Positions 1 to 8,343 of a stretch of 64,000 bases of DNA are shown here, piece by piece (position 1 is the first letter of the stretch; each line of letters starts with the position of its first letter). The stretch is taken from NCBI GenBank assembly GCA_028689145.1, contig JAQTWT010000005.1:153586-217585 (forward strand), written 5' to 3'. A program made the translations under genes and the position numbers. The notes beneath the pieces were generated by a model. It was not told the origin of the DNA. It searched no databases and saw only the letters and a list, made by a program, of their open reading frames with translations. The DNA is from Gallionella sp. Lineage in GTDB: Bacteria; Pseudomonadota; Gammaproteobacteria; Burkholderiales; Gallionellaceae.

Positions 1-1026
1 GTCGCCATCTACGTGTCCAAGCATCTGCCCAAGCGCGGCGGCACCTTGATTCAGGCCGAAGACGAAATCGCTTCGATCTCGCAAGTGCTCGGCGCATCCT
101 ACGCGGGCAAGAAGGCAATGACCTCCACTTCCGGCCCCGGCCTGTCGCTGATGAGCGAAATGCTGGGCATGTCGTTCATGAGCGAAACACCCTGCGTGGT
201 GGTAGACGTACAGCGCGGCGGCCCTTCGACCGGCATGCCGACCAAGCATGAGCAGTCCGACCTGTTCCTGGCAATACACGGCGGGCACGGCGATTGCGGG
301 CGCATCGTACTGTCCGTGGAAAACGTGCATGACTGCGTCGGCTTGACCGTAACGGCGTTTAATCTGGCAGAAAAATATCAGTGTCCTGTGTTGCTGCTTT
401 CCGACGGCTCGCTGGCGTTCTCGACGCAAAGTATCCCCTACCCCAATCCTGACGATTACAAGATCGTGGATCGTTTGCGCTGGGACGGTAAAGGCGAATT
501 CAAGCGCTATGCGCTGACCGAAAGCGGCATCTCGCCGATGGTCGACCCCGGCACGCCCAACGGCATGCACATCGCCACCGGGCTGGAGCACGGCGAATCC
601 GGCATGCCCAGCTATTCCGGTGAGAACCATGAGACCATGCAGGCCAAACGTTTCAACAAACTCAAGACCGTAGCCAGCGACATGCCACCGGCGGAAGTGG
701 ACGGCGACGGTGCGGCGGATCTCGGCGTGATTGCCTGGGGCAGCACCATCGGTGTGGTGCGTGAAGCGCTGCAACGCCTGCGCGCAGAAGGCTACAAGGT
801 CAAGGGCTTCTACCCCAAGCTGTTGCATCCGCTGCCTGCGCAGCAATTCGAGGATTTCGGCGCATCGTGCAAACGCACCCTGTTGCCCGAAGTCAATTAC
901 CTTGGGCAATTGGCCCACTTTGTGCGCGCGGAAACTTCGTTGCGCCCCGAGTCCTACACCATTTGCGGTGGCATGCCCTTCACACCGGAAATGATTGTTA
1001 AACGAGTAAAGGAGATGCTGGCATGA
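1..1026 (+). CDS. korA: 2-oxoacid:ferredoxin oxidoreductase alpha subunit (5' partial)
   Basis: Catalyses, with KorB, CoA-dependent oxidative decarboxylation of a 2-oxoacid (probably 2-oxoglutarate) with ferredoxin, or the reverse carboxylation. The reading frame is open to base 1, so the visible 341 residues are the C-terminal part. The family is about 560-600 residues, and the missing part should carry the fused gamma domain. Visible are the alpha pyrophosphate-domain signature (EDEIASISQVLGASYAGKKA, then TSTSGPGLSLMSE) and the GGPSTGMPTKHEQSDL stretch typical of KorA. The GTG at 13 is internal to the domain and not a credible start. The stop overlaps the korB start by 4 bp (ATGA), indicating translational coupling. 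Substrate specificity cannot be read from the sequence. Confidence 0.93.
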   Translation, partial: VAIYVSKHLPKRGGTLIQAEDEIASISQVLGASYAGKKAMTSTSGPGLSLMSEMLGMSFMSETPCVVVDVQRGGPSTGMPTKHEQSDLFLAIHGGHGDCGRIVLSVENVHDCVGLTVTAFNLAEKYQCPVLLLSDGSLAFSTQSIPYPNPDDYKIVDRLRWDGKGEFKRYALTESGISPMVDPGTPNGMHIATGLEHGESGMPSYSGENHETMQAKRFNKLKTVASDMPPAEVDGDGAADLGVIAWGSTIGVVREALQRLRAEGYKVKGFYPKLLHPLPAQQFEDFGASCKRTLLPEVNYLGQLAHFVRAETSLRPESYTICGGMPFTPEMIVKRVKEMLA

Positions 1027-1919
1027 ACGCACCCGTAAAACTTCAAGAACGCTTCCACCAGGTTCAACTGGAACCCAAGGATTACCGGGACGGTGTCGCA
1101 TCGTTTTGGTGTCCGGGTTGCGGCCACAACGGTGTTCTGACCTCGTTTCTGCGCGCGCTTTCCGATATCGGCATCGACCCGCAAAATCTGATGAGCATCT
1201 CCGGCATCGGTTGCTCCTCGCGTCTGCCCTATTTCGTAAAATCCTACAAGATGCACACGCTGCACGGCCGTGCGGGCCCCGTGGCGACTGGTGCCCAGTT
1301 GGCACGCCCCGACCTTTCCGTGGTGGTGACCGGTGGCGACGGCGACGGTTTCTCCATCGGCGGCGGACACATGCCGCACATGGCGCGCAAGAACGTCAAT
1401 ATGACCTACATCCTGATGGACAACCACATTTACGGCTTGACCAAGGGGCAGACATCGCCCACCTCGCAGCTCGCAATGAAGGGCACCGTTACACCTTTCG
1501 GATCGGTGGAAGAGCCGCTGGACCCCATCATGTACATGCTGGCCTACGGCGCTACCTATGTTGCACAAGCCTTTTCGGGCAACGTCAAACTGGCATCGCA
1601 ACTGATCAAGGACGGCATGGAGCACAAGGGTTTCGCTTTCATCAACCTGCTCTCACAGTGTCCGACTTTCAACGAAATCGACACCGCCAAGACCTTCAAG
1701 AGCGCTTGCGAAGTGATGGATACCAGCCACGACATAACCGACCTGAATGCCGCCATGCAGGTAGTGCAAAAAGCCAGACAGGAAGGCCGTCTGGCTTCCG
1801 GGCTGCTGTACAAGGTCGAGCGTTCTACACTGGATGATCGTATGGCGGAACTGGTGACGCGCGTCGGTGGGCACAAGGATTATGATCTGCGCAAGGTCAT
1901 AGATTTATCGCGCCCATGA
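1023..1919 (+). CDS. korB: 2-oxoacid:ferredoxin oxidoreductase beta subunit
   Basis: The thiamine-diphosphate and [4Fe-4S]-binding beta subunit of the ferredoxin-linked 2-oxoacid oxidoreductase, 298 residues, normal for the family. Cluster cysteines are visible in FWCPGCGHNG near the N-terminus, GIGCSS about 30 residues later, and SQCPTFN near residue 216. The TPP/Mg site is the GGDGDGFSIGGGH segment followed by MDNHIYGLTKGQ. The ATG overlaps the korA stop (ATGA), and its own TGA overlaps the next ATG in the same way, so the first three genes form one coupled unit. The neighbours suggest that the ferredoxin electrons are shared with an NADH- and fumarate-type module. Confidence 0.95.
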   Translation: MNAPVKLQERFHQVQLEPKDYRDGVASFWCPGCGHNGVLTSFLRALSDIGIDPQNLMSISGIGCSSRLPYFVKSYKMHTLHGRAGPVATGAQLARPDLSVVVTGGDGDGFSIGGGHMPHMARKNVNMTYILMDNHIYGLTKGQTSPTSQLAMKGTVTPFGSVEEPLDPIMYMLAYGATYVAQAFSGNVKLASQLIKDGMEHKGFAFINLLSQCPTFNEIDTAKTFKSACEVMDTSHDITDLNAAMQVVQKARQEGRLASGLLYKVERSTLDDRMAELVTRVGGHKDYDLRKVIDLSRP

Positions 1920-2584
1920 CCGATCAGCAAGCCCCGGTACACACGGCTGACGAAAGTCAGCCGGTATCCCTGACCATCAACGGCATGACTGTCAGCGCCC
2001 ACGCGGGCATGACCGTGGTCGAGGCCGCCTGGCTGGGCGGCGTGCCTCGGGTGACCGGTGTCGGCTGCATGGAAGGAGTATGCGGTTCCTGCCGCATCAT
2101 GCTGCGCCGAGATACAAAGGTTTCTGTAGGTCTGGCCTGCCAGACTTTTGTCGAAAACGGTGACGATGCCATTTTCCTGCCGCCGGCATCGGCCCCGCGT
2201 CACCATTACGAGATCTGTGACTTCAAGGATAGCTGGGACATCCATGCCCGCTTTCAGAATATTTTCCCCGAAGCGGAACGCTGCCGGCATTGCCACGGTT
2301 GCAACGTGTCCTGCCCCAAGGGTATCTCCGTCGAGGAAGGTGTGGCACAGGCTTCTGCGGGACGCTTCCGCGATGCCGGTGAGATATTCTTCGAGTGCGT
2401 CATGTGCGAACTATGCGACGGTGCCTGTCCCGAACTGATCGCCCCCGCGCATGTGGGGCTGTTCAGCCGCCGCGTAACGGCACATTTTCACCTGCGTCCG
2501 CCCAACCTGATCAACCGTCTGGAAGAATTGCGCCAGGACAAACAGGATAAATCAGGAATCACCCGGGAAGAAAAAGATGAGTAA
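1916..2584 (+). CDS. Ferredoxin-like Fe-S subunit, SdhB/FrdB-related
   Basis: An electron-carrier subunit of 222 residues. It has an N-terminal plant-type [2Fe-2S] domain with C51, C56, C59 and C75 (GCMEGVCGSC, then LAC). Two CxxCxxCxxxCP motifs follow at C123/126/129/133 and C161/164/167/171, predicting two [4Fe-4S] clusters. Canonical SdhB/FrdB has one [4Fe-4S] and one [3Fe-4S] cluster with wider spacing, so this is not an orthodox SdhB. No membrane segment is present and no anchor gene lies nearby, so it is probably soluble. It overlaps korB by 4 bp and the flavoprotein by 8 bp. It probably wires the flavoprotein to the NuoF-like subunit or to ferredoxin; this role is inferred from context. 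Confidence 0.85.
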   Translation: MTDQQAPVHTADESQPVSLTINGMTVSAHAGMTVVEAAWLGGVPRVTGVGCMEGVCGSCRIMLRRDTKVSVGLACQTFVENGDDAIFLPPASAPRHHYEICDFKDSWDIHARFQNIFPEAERCRHCHGCNVSCPKGISVEEGVAQASAGRFRDAGEIFFECVMCELCDGACPELIAPAHVGLFSRRVTAHFHLRPPNLINRLEELRQDKQDKSGITREEKDE

Positions 2585-4169
2585 AGGCATCCCTCTGGCC
2601 GAGGCACTGGCACGCTACCGTGCCGACGCGGATATAGGCTCGCCGCCCGAATTGTCAGACATTGACACTTTGCTCAACACCTATCACCCCGACCACCTGC
2701 GCGATAGCGTGGTCAAGCTGACGGTCGGAGCCAACGCGGGCGACAGATGCCAGCGCGAACTGGCCAACCTGCTGCAATCCGAAGCCTTCATCGACGAAGC
2801 CGATCTGGCCGGTACGCCGGTGACCGATGTAGATGTGCTGGTGATCGGCGGCGGCGGTGCCGGTTGCGCGGCAGCGCTGATGGCGGCCGAAAAAGGCGCG
2901 CGCGTGCTGCTCGCTACCAAGCTGCGTCTCGGCGACAGCAACACGGTGATGGCGGAAGGCGGCATTCAGGCCGCCATCGAACCGGAAGATTCAATTCAGC
3001 AACATATTCAGGACACCCTGCGCGGCGGGCATCATATCGGCGACCCATCGCTGGTGGCTGCGCTGGCCGAAGACGGTCCCGATGTACTGCGCTGGCTGAT
3101 ACAACAAGGCATGCAGTTCGACCAGGCTCCCGGCGGCGATCTGCATACGCGCAAAGCCGGCGGCATGAGCACTCCGCGTCTGGTACATTGCCGCGACTAT
3201 ACCGGACTGGAAATGATGCGTGTGCTGCGCGAGGCGGTCATCCAGCACCGCAGCATCGAAGTGTGGGAACAGAGTCCTGTCGTCGAACTGCTGTCCAACG
3301 AAACCGGACAAAAATGCGTCGGCGCGGTGCTGACCTCGCTGCTTGATGACCAGTTGCGCATCGTCCGTACCCGTTCAGTGATTCTCGCCACCGGCGGACT
3401 GGGGCGGCTGCATCTGAACGGTTTTCCGACCTCCAATCATCTCGGTGCAACCGGCGACGGGCTGGTACTGGCCTACCGCATCGGTGCAAAACTGTGCGAA
3501 CTGGATTCTTTCCAGTACCACCCGACCGGTCTGCTGCACCCGTCCCACTTGGCGGGAAAGCTGGTAACCGAAGGCCTGCGCGCAGCGGGCTGTCTGCTGG
3601 TAAATGCGCTGGGGCAGCGCTTCGTAAACGAACTGCAACCGCGAGACATCGTGTGCGCCGCTATCCTGCGCGAATGCAGCGAAGGACGCGGTGTCCGTGT
3701 CGATGAGCAGCGCGTCGGTGTCTGGCTGGACACTCCGCGTCTGGAACGCGCCCAGCCGGGCTTGCTGGAACAGCAATTCCCCAACCTGATGACGCGTACC
3801 AGAATTGCCGGTGTAGATCCCCGTATCCAACCTTTGCTGACTCACCCGACCCTGCACTACCAGAACGGCGGTGTGGTCATCGATGTCAACGGTGCCACAA
3901 CGGTACCCGGCCTGTACGCGGTGGGCGAAGTATCCGGTGGTATCCACGGACGCAACCGTCTGATGGGCAACGCCCTGCTCGAAATCATCAGCTTCGGACG
4001 GCGCGCCGGTGCGGCAGCCACTGAAAACCGCGACCGCGGCCCGAAAAAGGTTACGCTGGAACATGTGAACCGGCTGCGCCGCGCCCTGACCATCGCCGGT
4101 ATGCCGATGACGCAACGCGCGCCGCAGGTATTGCCCGATTATGCAGCGGGAGGCACATGGAATCGCTGA
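2577..4169 (+). CDS. FAD-dependent fumarate reductase/succinate dehydrogenase-type flavoprotein
   Basis: A 530-residue member of the FrdA/SdhA/L-aspartate oxidase flavoprotein family. A dinucleotide fold (VLVIGGGGAGCAAA) begins near residue 87 after an unusual N-terminal extension of about 80 residues. Substrate-site segments are recognisable: FQYHPTG, RFVNELQPRD, and HPTLHYQNGG followed by VGEVSGGIHGRNRL. The histidine that covalently holds FAD in membrane SdhA/FrdA (SHTVAAEGG) is N122 here (SNTVMAEGG). FAD is therefore expected to be non-covalent, as in aspartate oxidase and soluble fumarate reductases. The C-terminal helical domain is short. Operon context favours fumarate/succinate chemistry coupled to NADH or ferredoxin over NadB, since no nadA or nadC is adjacent. 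Confidence 0.85.
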   Translation: MSKGIPLAEALARYRADADIGSPPELSDIDTLLNTYHPDHLRDSVVKLTVGANAGDRCQRELANLLQSEAFIDEADLAGTPVTDVDVLVIGGGGAGCAAALMAAEKGARVLLATKLRLGDSNTVMAEGGIQAAIEPEDSIQQHIQDTLRGGHHIGDPSLVAALAEDGPDVLRWLIQQGMQFDQAPGGDLHTRKAGGMSTPRLVHCRDYTGLEMMRVLREAVIQHRSIEVWEQSPVVELLSNETGQKCVGAVLTSLLDDQLRIVRTRSVILATGGLGRLHLNGFPTSNHLGATGDGLVLAYRIGAKLCELDSFQYHPTGLLHPSHLAGKLVTEGLRAAGCLLVNALGQRFVNELQPRDIVCAAILRECSEGRGVRVDEQRVGVWLDTPRLERAQPGLLEQQFPNLMTRTRIAGVDPRIQPLLTHPTLHYQNGGVVIDVNGATTVPGLYAVGEVSGGIHGRNRLMGNALLEIISFGRRAGAAATENRDRGPKKVTLEHVNRLRRALTIAGMPMTQRAPQVLPDYAAGGTWNR

Positions 4170-5431
4170 AATCCGACATGAATAATATCGAAAAAACACC
4201 TCTGGTTCTGCTCCACCCGGTTCAGCGCATCGGTGTCGACATGGCCCGCTGGCGCAAATCCGGCGGTGGCGAAGCTCTTGCCATTGCGGCCAAAGATCTG
4301 GGCGCTGTGCGCGAAGAAGTTAAAAAAGCCGATCTGCGCGGGCTGGGCGGCAGCGGCTTTCCGGTGTGGCGCAAATGGGAAATGGCCCTTCCCGAACAGC
4401 CCAAGCCGGACAAGTATCTGGTGGTAAACGGTAACGAGGATGAACCCGGCACTTTCAAGGACAGGCTGCTTCTGGAAGAAACACCGCATCAGGTAATCGA
4501 AGGCGCGGTGATTGCGGCACTGGCGATCGGTGCCAATCGCGTCGTGTTCTATACCAATCCGGACATGAAACGCTCCCTCGCCTCCATGCGCATGGCGATC
4601 GAACAATGGCAGGCATCGGATTTGCTGGCACTCGCCTCGGGCGCGCTCGGCAAGCCGCTGGTGATTGAACTGTGTCCCGGTTCCGGACATTACATCGGCG
4701 GAGAAGAAACCGCGGCGATGGAGTGGATCGAGGGACGCTTCCCGTTCCCGCGCGGCAAACCGCCATATCCGGCACAGGCCGGCGTATACGGCAACCCGAC
4801 CGTAATCAACAACGTCGAAACGATGGCGCATATATCCCACATCGTAAAGCGCGGCGGCGATTGGTTCAAATCGCTCGGCAAAAATTCAGGCAGCGGCACC
4901 AAACTCTACTCGCTGAGCGGCGATGTGCTGCATCCCGGCGTATTCGAATTGCCGATGGGTACGTCGTTGCGCGAACTGATTTATGTGCACGGCGGCGGCC
5001 TGCTGTCCGGCAAACCGCTCAAGGCGGTATTCACCGGCGGGCCTTCCAGCAACATGCTGACCCCGGTCGACCTGGATGTGGCGCTGGATTTTGAATCGGT
5101 GCGCGCGCGCGGCAGCAGTCTCGGCACCGGCGCGATGATCGTAGTGTCGGAAGGCACCGGCATCGTCAAGCGCGTGGCCGAATACATGCGCTTCTTCGCC
5201 CATTCATCCTGCGGTCAATGCAACTCGTGCAAGGTAGGCACTGCCACGATGAGCCGTCTGCTGGACAGAATAGACACCGGTGAAGGCACCGCAGCCGACC
5301 TCACCACCCTGAAGAACCTCTGCACCATGCTGCCCGGCAGTGGCCGCTGCCATCTGGTCAACGGTGCCGTGTTACTGCTCGACAGCGCGTTCCGCCACTT
5401 CCACGACGAATTCAAGCAGGCGTTGCGCTAA
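4157..5431 (+). CDS. NuoF-like NADH dehydrogenase (51 kDa-type) subunit
   Basis: A 424-residue homologue of the NADH- and FMN-binding subunit of complex I and NAD-linked hydrogenases. The glycine-rich FMN/NADH segment is GLGGSGFPVWRKW, followed by NGNEDEPGTFKDR and GGEETAAMEW. The [4Fe-4S] site is SCGQCNSCKVGT near residue 351 with the fourth cysteine in LCTMLPGSGRC, spaced as in NuoF. No NuoE- or NuoG-like gene accompanies it. It overlaps the flavoprotein gene by 13 bp with a GGAGG close to its ATG (4149-4153). As last gene of the operon it probably supplies the NAD(H) site of a soluble complex with the two preceding proteins. Confidence 0.9.
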   Translation: MESLKSDMNNIEKTPLVLLHPVQRIGVDMARWRKSGGGEALAIAAKDLGAVREEVKKADLRGLGGSGFPVWRKWEMALPEQPKPDKYLVVNGNEDEPGTFKDRLLLEETPHQVIEGAVIAALAIGANRVVFYTNPDMKRSLASMRMAIEQWQASDLLALASGALGKPLVIELCPGSGHYIGGEETAAMEWIEGRFPFPRGKPPYPAQAGVYGNPTVINNVETMAHISHIVKRGGDWFKSLGKNSGSGTKLYSLSGDVLHPGVFELPMGTSLRELIYVHGGGLLSGKPLKAVFTGGPSSNMLTPVDLDVALDFESVRARGSSLGTGAMIVVSEGTGIVKRVAEYMRFFAHSSCGQCNSCKVGTATMSRLLDRIDTGEGTAADLTTLKNLCTMLPGSGRCHLVNGAVLLLDSAFRHFHDEFKQALR

Positions 5432-5456
5432 TTTTATTTCAATGATCAATAACTCT

Positions 5457-5528
5457 GTAGGGGCGCGATTCATCGCGCCCTGATCTATTTATGCACCGGA
5501 GGAAGGGCGCGATAAATCTCGCCCCTAC
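5457..5528. repeat. GTAG/CTAC twin-hairpin (REPIN-like) element, family A copy 1
   Basis: A 72-bp inverted doublet: GTAG, hairpin GGGCGCGAT-tc-ATCGCGCCC, a 24-nt spacer, a near-identical second hairpin, then CTAC. It lies in the 200-bp gap after the kor operon and could act as a transcript end. A degenerate relative lies at 30897-30956. Confidence 0.85.
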
Positions 5529-5631
5529 GGCATTTCGCTATTGATTCAAAATGGAATAAGGGCATCGAATATAAGCCTTGATTTCTTCCGGCCTGCCCTC
5601 ATGTTAAGATTCCGCATGAAGGAGGATTGCC

Positions 5632-6987
5632 ATGTCCACCGTCCGCCCCCCTGCCGTCGCAGGAATGTTCTATCCCGCCGATGCCCGGCAGCTTGCGCAT
5701 GATGTGCGACAGCTGCTGACTGCAGCGATTCCGTATCAACTGACCCCGAAAGCGCTGATCGTCCCGCACGCCGGTTACATCTACTCCGGCGCCATTGCGG
5801 CGACCGCCTATGCCGCGCTCCAAACCGTTGCAGCACGCATCCGCCGCGTGGTGTTGCTTGGCCCCACCCATCGTGTCGCGGTGCGCGGCTTGGCACTGCC
5901 CGGTGTGGATGCGTTTGACACCCCGCTGGGTCGGGTCATGCTGGACGAGGCGGCGGCACGCGCCATTGCCCATTTTTCGCAAGTCGGCATCAATGCAGAG
6001 ACGCATGCGCTGGAACATTCGCTGGAAGTGCAACTGCCGTTCCTGCAAAGCGTGCTGTCCGATTTCACCCTGCTGCCGCTGGCGGTCGGCATGGCCTCCG
6101 CCGAAGAAGTCGCCGAAGTGCTGGAAACGCTGTGGGGCGGCGATGAGACGCTTATCGTCATCAGCTCCGATCTGTCCCATTACCTGCCCTATTCCACCGC
6201 TCAGCGCGTGGATAACGAAACAGTGCAGTCCATCCTGAAGCTGCTTCAGCCCGTTGCACATGAGCGAGCCTGCGGCGGCACGCCGATCAGCGGGTTAATC
6301 GTCGCGGCAAAAAAACACCATCTCACGCCCCACTTGCTCGACCTGCGCAACTCCGGCGATACCGCCGGTTCGCGCGACCAAGTAGTAGGATATGCCGCCA
6401 TCGCCTTTACTCAGGACGAGCCGAAAACCCCGACAGACCATCAGGAACATGGCCGCATGCTGCTGCAACTGGCGCGCAACGCCATTGCCGAACAGTTTGG
6501 CGCGGCCAAACAAAATTTCCCGCAAGCCGATTGGCTGCAACAACCCGGCGCAGTCTTTGTCACGCTCACCTTGCATGGTCAGTTGCGTGGCTGCATCGGC
6601 AGCCTGGAGGCACATCGCCCGCTCGCCGAAGATGTGCGCAGCAATGCCGTGGCCGCCGCGTTCCATGACCCGCGTTTCGCGCCGCTTAGCGCCGAAGAAT
6701 TTGCCGAAGTTACTGTCGAGGTGTCGTTGCTTGCCCCGGCGCAGCCGATGCAGTTCAGGGACGAGTTGGACGCGCTGACACAACTCCGTCCGAACGTGGA
6801 TGGCTTGATATTCGAATACGGCAGCTACCGCAGCACGTTCCTGCCGCAGGTATGGGAAAACCTGCCGCAACCGCGCCAGTTCCTCGCCATGCTGAAACGC
6901 AAGGCGGGACTGTCCGATGACTTCTGGGCGGAAGGCATCAAGCTGTCGCGTTATAGCGTGGAAAAATGGAGTGAAAAATCAGCGTAG
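5632..6987 (+). CDS. AmmeMemoRadiSam system protein B-A fusion (MEMO1 + AMMECR1 domains)
   Basis: A 451-residue two-domain protein. Residues about 1-265 are a MEMO1/AmrB domain (VRPPAVAGMFYPADARQL, the LIVPHAGYIYSG segment and the ISSDLSHY segment). Residues about 275-451 are an AMMECR1/AmrA domain (GQLRGCIGSLEA, then FHDPRFAPLS). The next gene encodes the radical SAM member, completing the AmmeMemoRadiSam set. The biochemical role of this set is unknown, so none is assigned. The start ATG at 5632 has a GGAGG 7 bp upstream. The stop codon TAG at 6985-6987 lies inside a palindromic repeat. Confidence 0.93.
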   Translation: MSTVRPPAVAGMFYPADARQLAHDVRQLLTAAIPYQLTPKALIVPHAGYIYSGAIAATAYAALQTVAARIRRVVLLGPTHRVAVRGLALPGVDAFDTPLGRVMLDEAAARAIAHFSQVGINAETHALEHSLEVQLPFLQSVLSDFTLLPLAVGMASAEEVAEVLETLWGGDETLIVISSDLSHYLPYSTAQRVDNETVQSILKLLQPVAHERACGGTPISGLIVAAKKHHLTPHLLDLRNSGDTAGSRDQVVGYAAIAFTQDEPKTPTDHQEHGRMLLQLARNAIAEQFGAAKQNFPQADWLQQPGAVFVTLTLHGQLRGCIGSLEAHRPLAEDVRSNAVAAAFHDPRFAPLSAEEFAEVTVEVSLLAPAQPMQFRDELDALTQLRPNVDGLIFEYGSYRSTFLPQVWENLPQPRQFLAMLKRKAGLSDDFWAEGIKLSRYSVEKWSEKSA

Positions 6988-7008
6988 CGTGCGCTATGCG
7001 CACGCTAC
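6984..7008. repeat. Minimal GTAG/CTAC hairpin, family C copy 1
   Basis: A perfect 11-bp inverted repeat with a 3-nt loop: GTAGCGTGCGC, tat, then its complement ending CTAC. It is a single-hairpin version of the larger family C elements. It supplies the TAG stop of the upstream gene and ends 2 bp before the GGAGG of the radical SAM gene. Confidence 0.8.
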
Positions 7009-7021
7009 ATGGAGGTTTAAC

Positions 7022-8116
7022 ATGGACGAGCCGATCGGAATTGACGAGCAATACCCGGCAAAATACTGGCATTTGCTTGAGGATGGCCGCATCCAGTGCG
7101 ATGTGTGTCCGCGTGATTGCAAGCTGCGCGACGGGCAGCGCGGCGCGTGCTTCGTGCGCGGGCGGGTCGGCGACACGATGGTGCTCACCACCTATGGCCG
7201 CTCGTCCGGCTTCTGTGTTGACCCGATCGAGAAGAAGCCGCTGAACCATTTTTATCCCGGCAGCAGCGTGCTGTCGTTCGGCACGGCGGGCTGCAACCTC
7301 GCCTGCAAATTTTGCCAGAACTGGGACATATCCAAGTCGCGCAGTTTCGACAAACTTGCCGACCAAGCCGGCCCGGAAGCCATCGCGCGCACTGCCGCAG
7401 GGCTGGGCTGCAAGAGCGTGGCTTTCACCTACAACGACCCGATCATCTTTGCAGAGTACGCGATGGACGTGGCCGATGCCTGTCACGCACACGGCATCAA
7501 AACGGTGGCGGTCACTTCCGGCTACATGCACGACCAGCCGCGCCGCGATTTCTACGCAAAAATGGATGCCGCCAATATCGATCTAAAGGGGTTCACCGAG
7601 GAGTTCTACGCCAAACATTGCAGCGGGCATCTGCAGCCGGTGCTGGACACGCTGAAATATCTCAGACACGAAACAAAAGTATGGTTCGAACTCACCACGC
7701 TGCTGATCCCCGGATTGAATGATTCGGCGCAGGAAATCAACGCGATGAGCGAATGGATCGCCAAGGAACTCGGTGTGGATGTGCCGCTACATTTCAGCGC
7801 CTTTCACCCCGACTACAAGATGACCGACATCCCCCCTACCCCCCCGGAAACACTGATACAGGCACGGCAAATCGCACGTGATGCCGGGCTGCTGTATGTC
7901 TATACCGGCAACGTGCATAACCGCACGGGTGATACCACCAACTGCCCCACATGCGACAGCGCCCTGATCGTACGCGACTGGTATGAGATCAAACAATACC
8001 GCCTCACGCCGGACGGTCATTGCCCGGACTGCGGTGCAAGCATTGCCGGGCATTTTGGGACGTTCAAAAAAGCCTTCGGGGCACGACGCATTCCCGTTGT
8101 GATGAGGCCGCATTAA
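7022..8116 (+). CDS. amrS: AmmeMemoRadiSam system radical SAM enzyme
   Basis: A 364-residue radical SAM protein related to pyruvate formate-lyase activating enzymes. The SAM cluster motif CNLACKFC follows FGTAGC near residue 93. An N-terminal cysteine set (CDVCPRDC...GACFVRG) and a C-terminal pair of CxxC motifs (NCPTCDS, HCPDCGAS) could bind zinc or a second cluster. The start is ATG 7022 with GGAGG at 7011-7015, because the open frame further upstream overlaps the fused AmrB-A gene. It forms a two-gene unit with that fusion. The substrate is unknown. Confidence 0.93.
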   Translation: MDEPIGIDEQYPAKYWHLLEDGRIQCDVCPRDCKLRDGQRGACFVRGRVGDTMVLTTYGRSSGFCVDPIEKKPLNHFYPGSSVLSFGTAGCNLACKFCQNWDISKSRSFDKLADQAGPEAIARTAAGLGCKSVAFTYNDPIIFAEYAMDVADACHAHGIKTVAVTSGYMHDQPRRDFYAKMDAANIDLKGFTEEFYAKHCSGHLQPVLDTLKYLRHETKVWFELTTLLIPGLNDSAQEINAMSEWIAKELGVDVPLHFSAFHPDYKMTDIPPTPPETLIQARQIARDAGLLYVYTGNVHNRTGDTTNCPTCDSALIVRDWYEIKQYRLTPDGHCPDCGASIAGHFGTFKKAFGARRIPVVMRPH

Positions 8117-8215
8117 ACAAAAGCCCTCCAATGAGCCTTAACCGACCCAAAATCTTGCAACTACAACAGGCGTGCTGGAAAAATCTGACTCGCCAAGTCG
8201 CTGGTTATGGCGAAG

Positions 8216-8282
8216 CCCGCCGCTTGCGGGAGAAGAGGTAATCGTTCCTTCCCCCTCTTAGGGGGAAGATTTGGATGGGGGT
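8216..8282. repeat. Degenerate hairpin repeats between amrS and dioxygenase gene
   Basis: The 227-bp gap 8117-8343 between convergent genes has no convincing gene. It holds a short CCCGC...GCGGG hairpin (8216-8229), resembling the core of family H, and a hairpin CTTCCCCCTCTTAGGGGGAAG (halves around 8248-8268) with a tail to 8282, resembling half of the family G element in the kinase gene at 44387. Either hairpin could help end transcription. Confidence 0.6.
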
Positions 8283-8343
8283 TCCTGCCGGGGCGACGCA
8301 GTTTTGTGCTAATGAACTATTCGGGATTAATCCAAATAATACA

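Noticed and set aside
954..1625. Minus-strand open frame opposite korA/korB
   Set aside because: Antisense to highly conserved catalytic domains; no motif.
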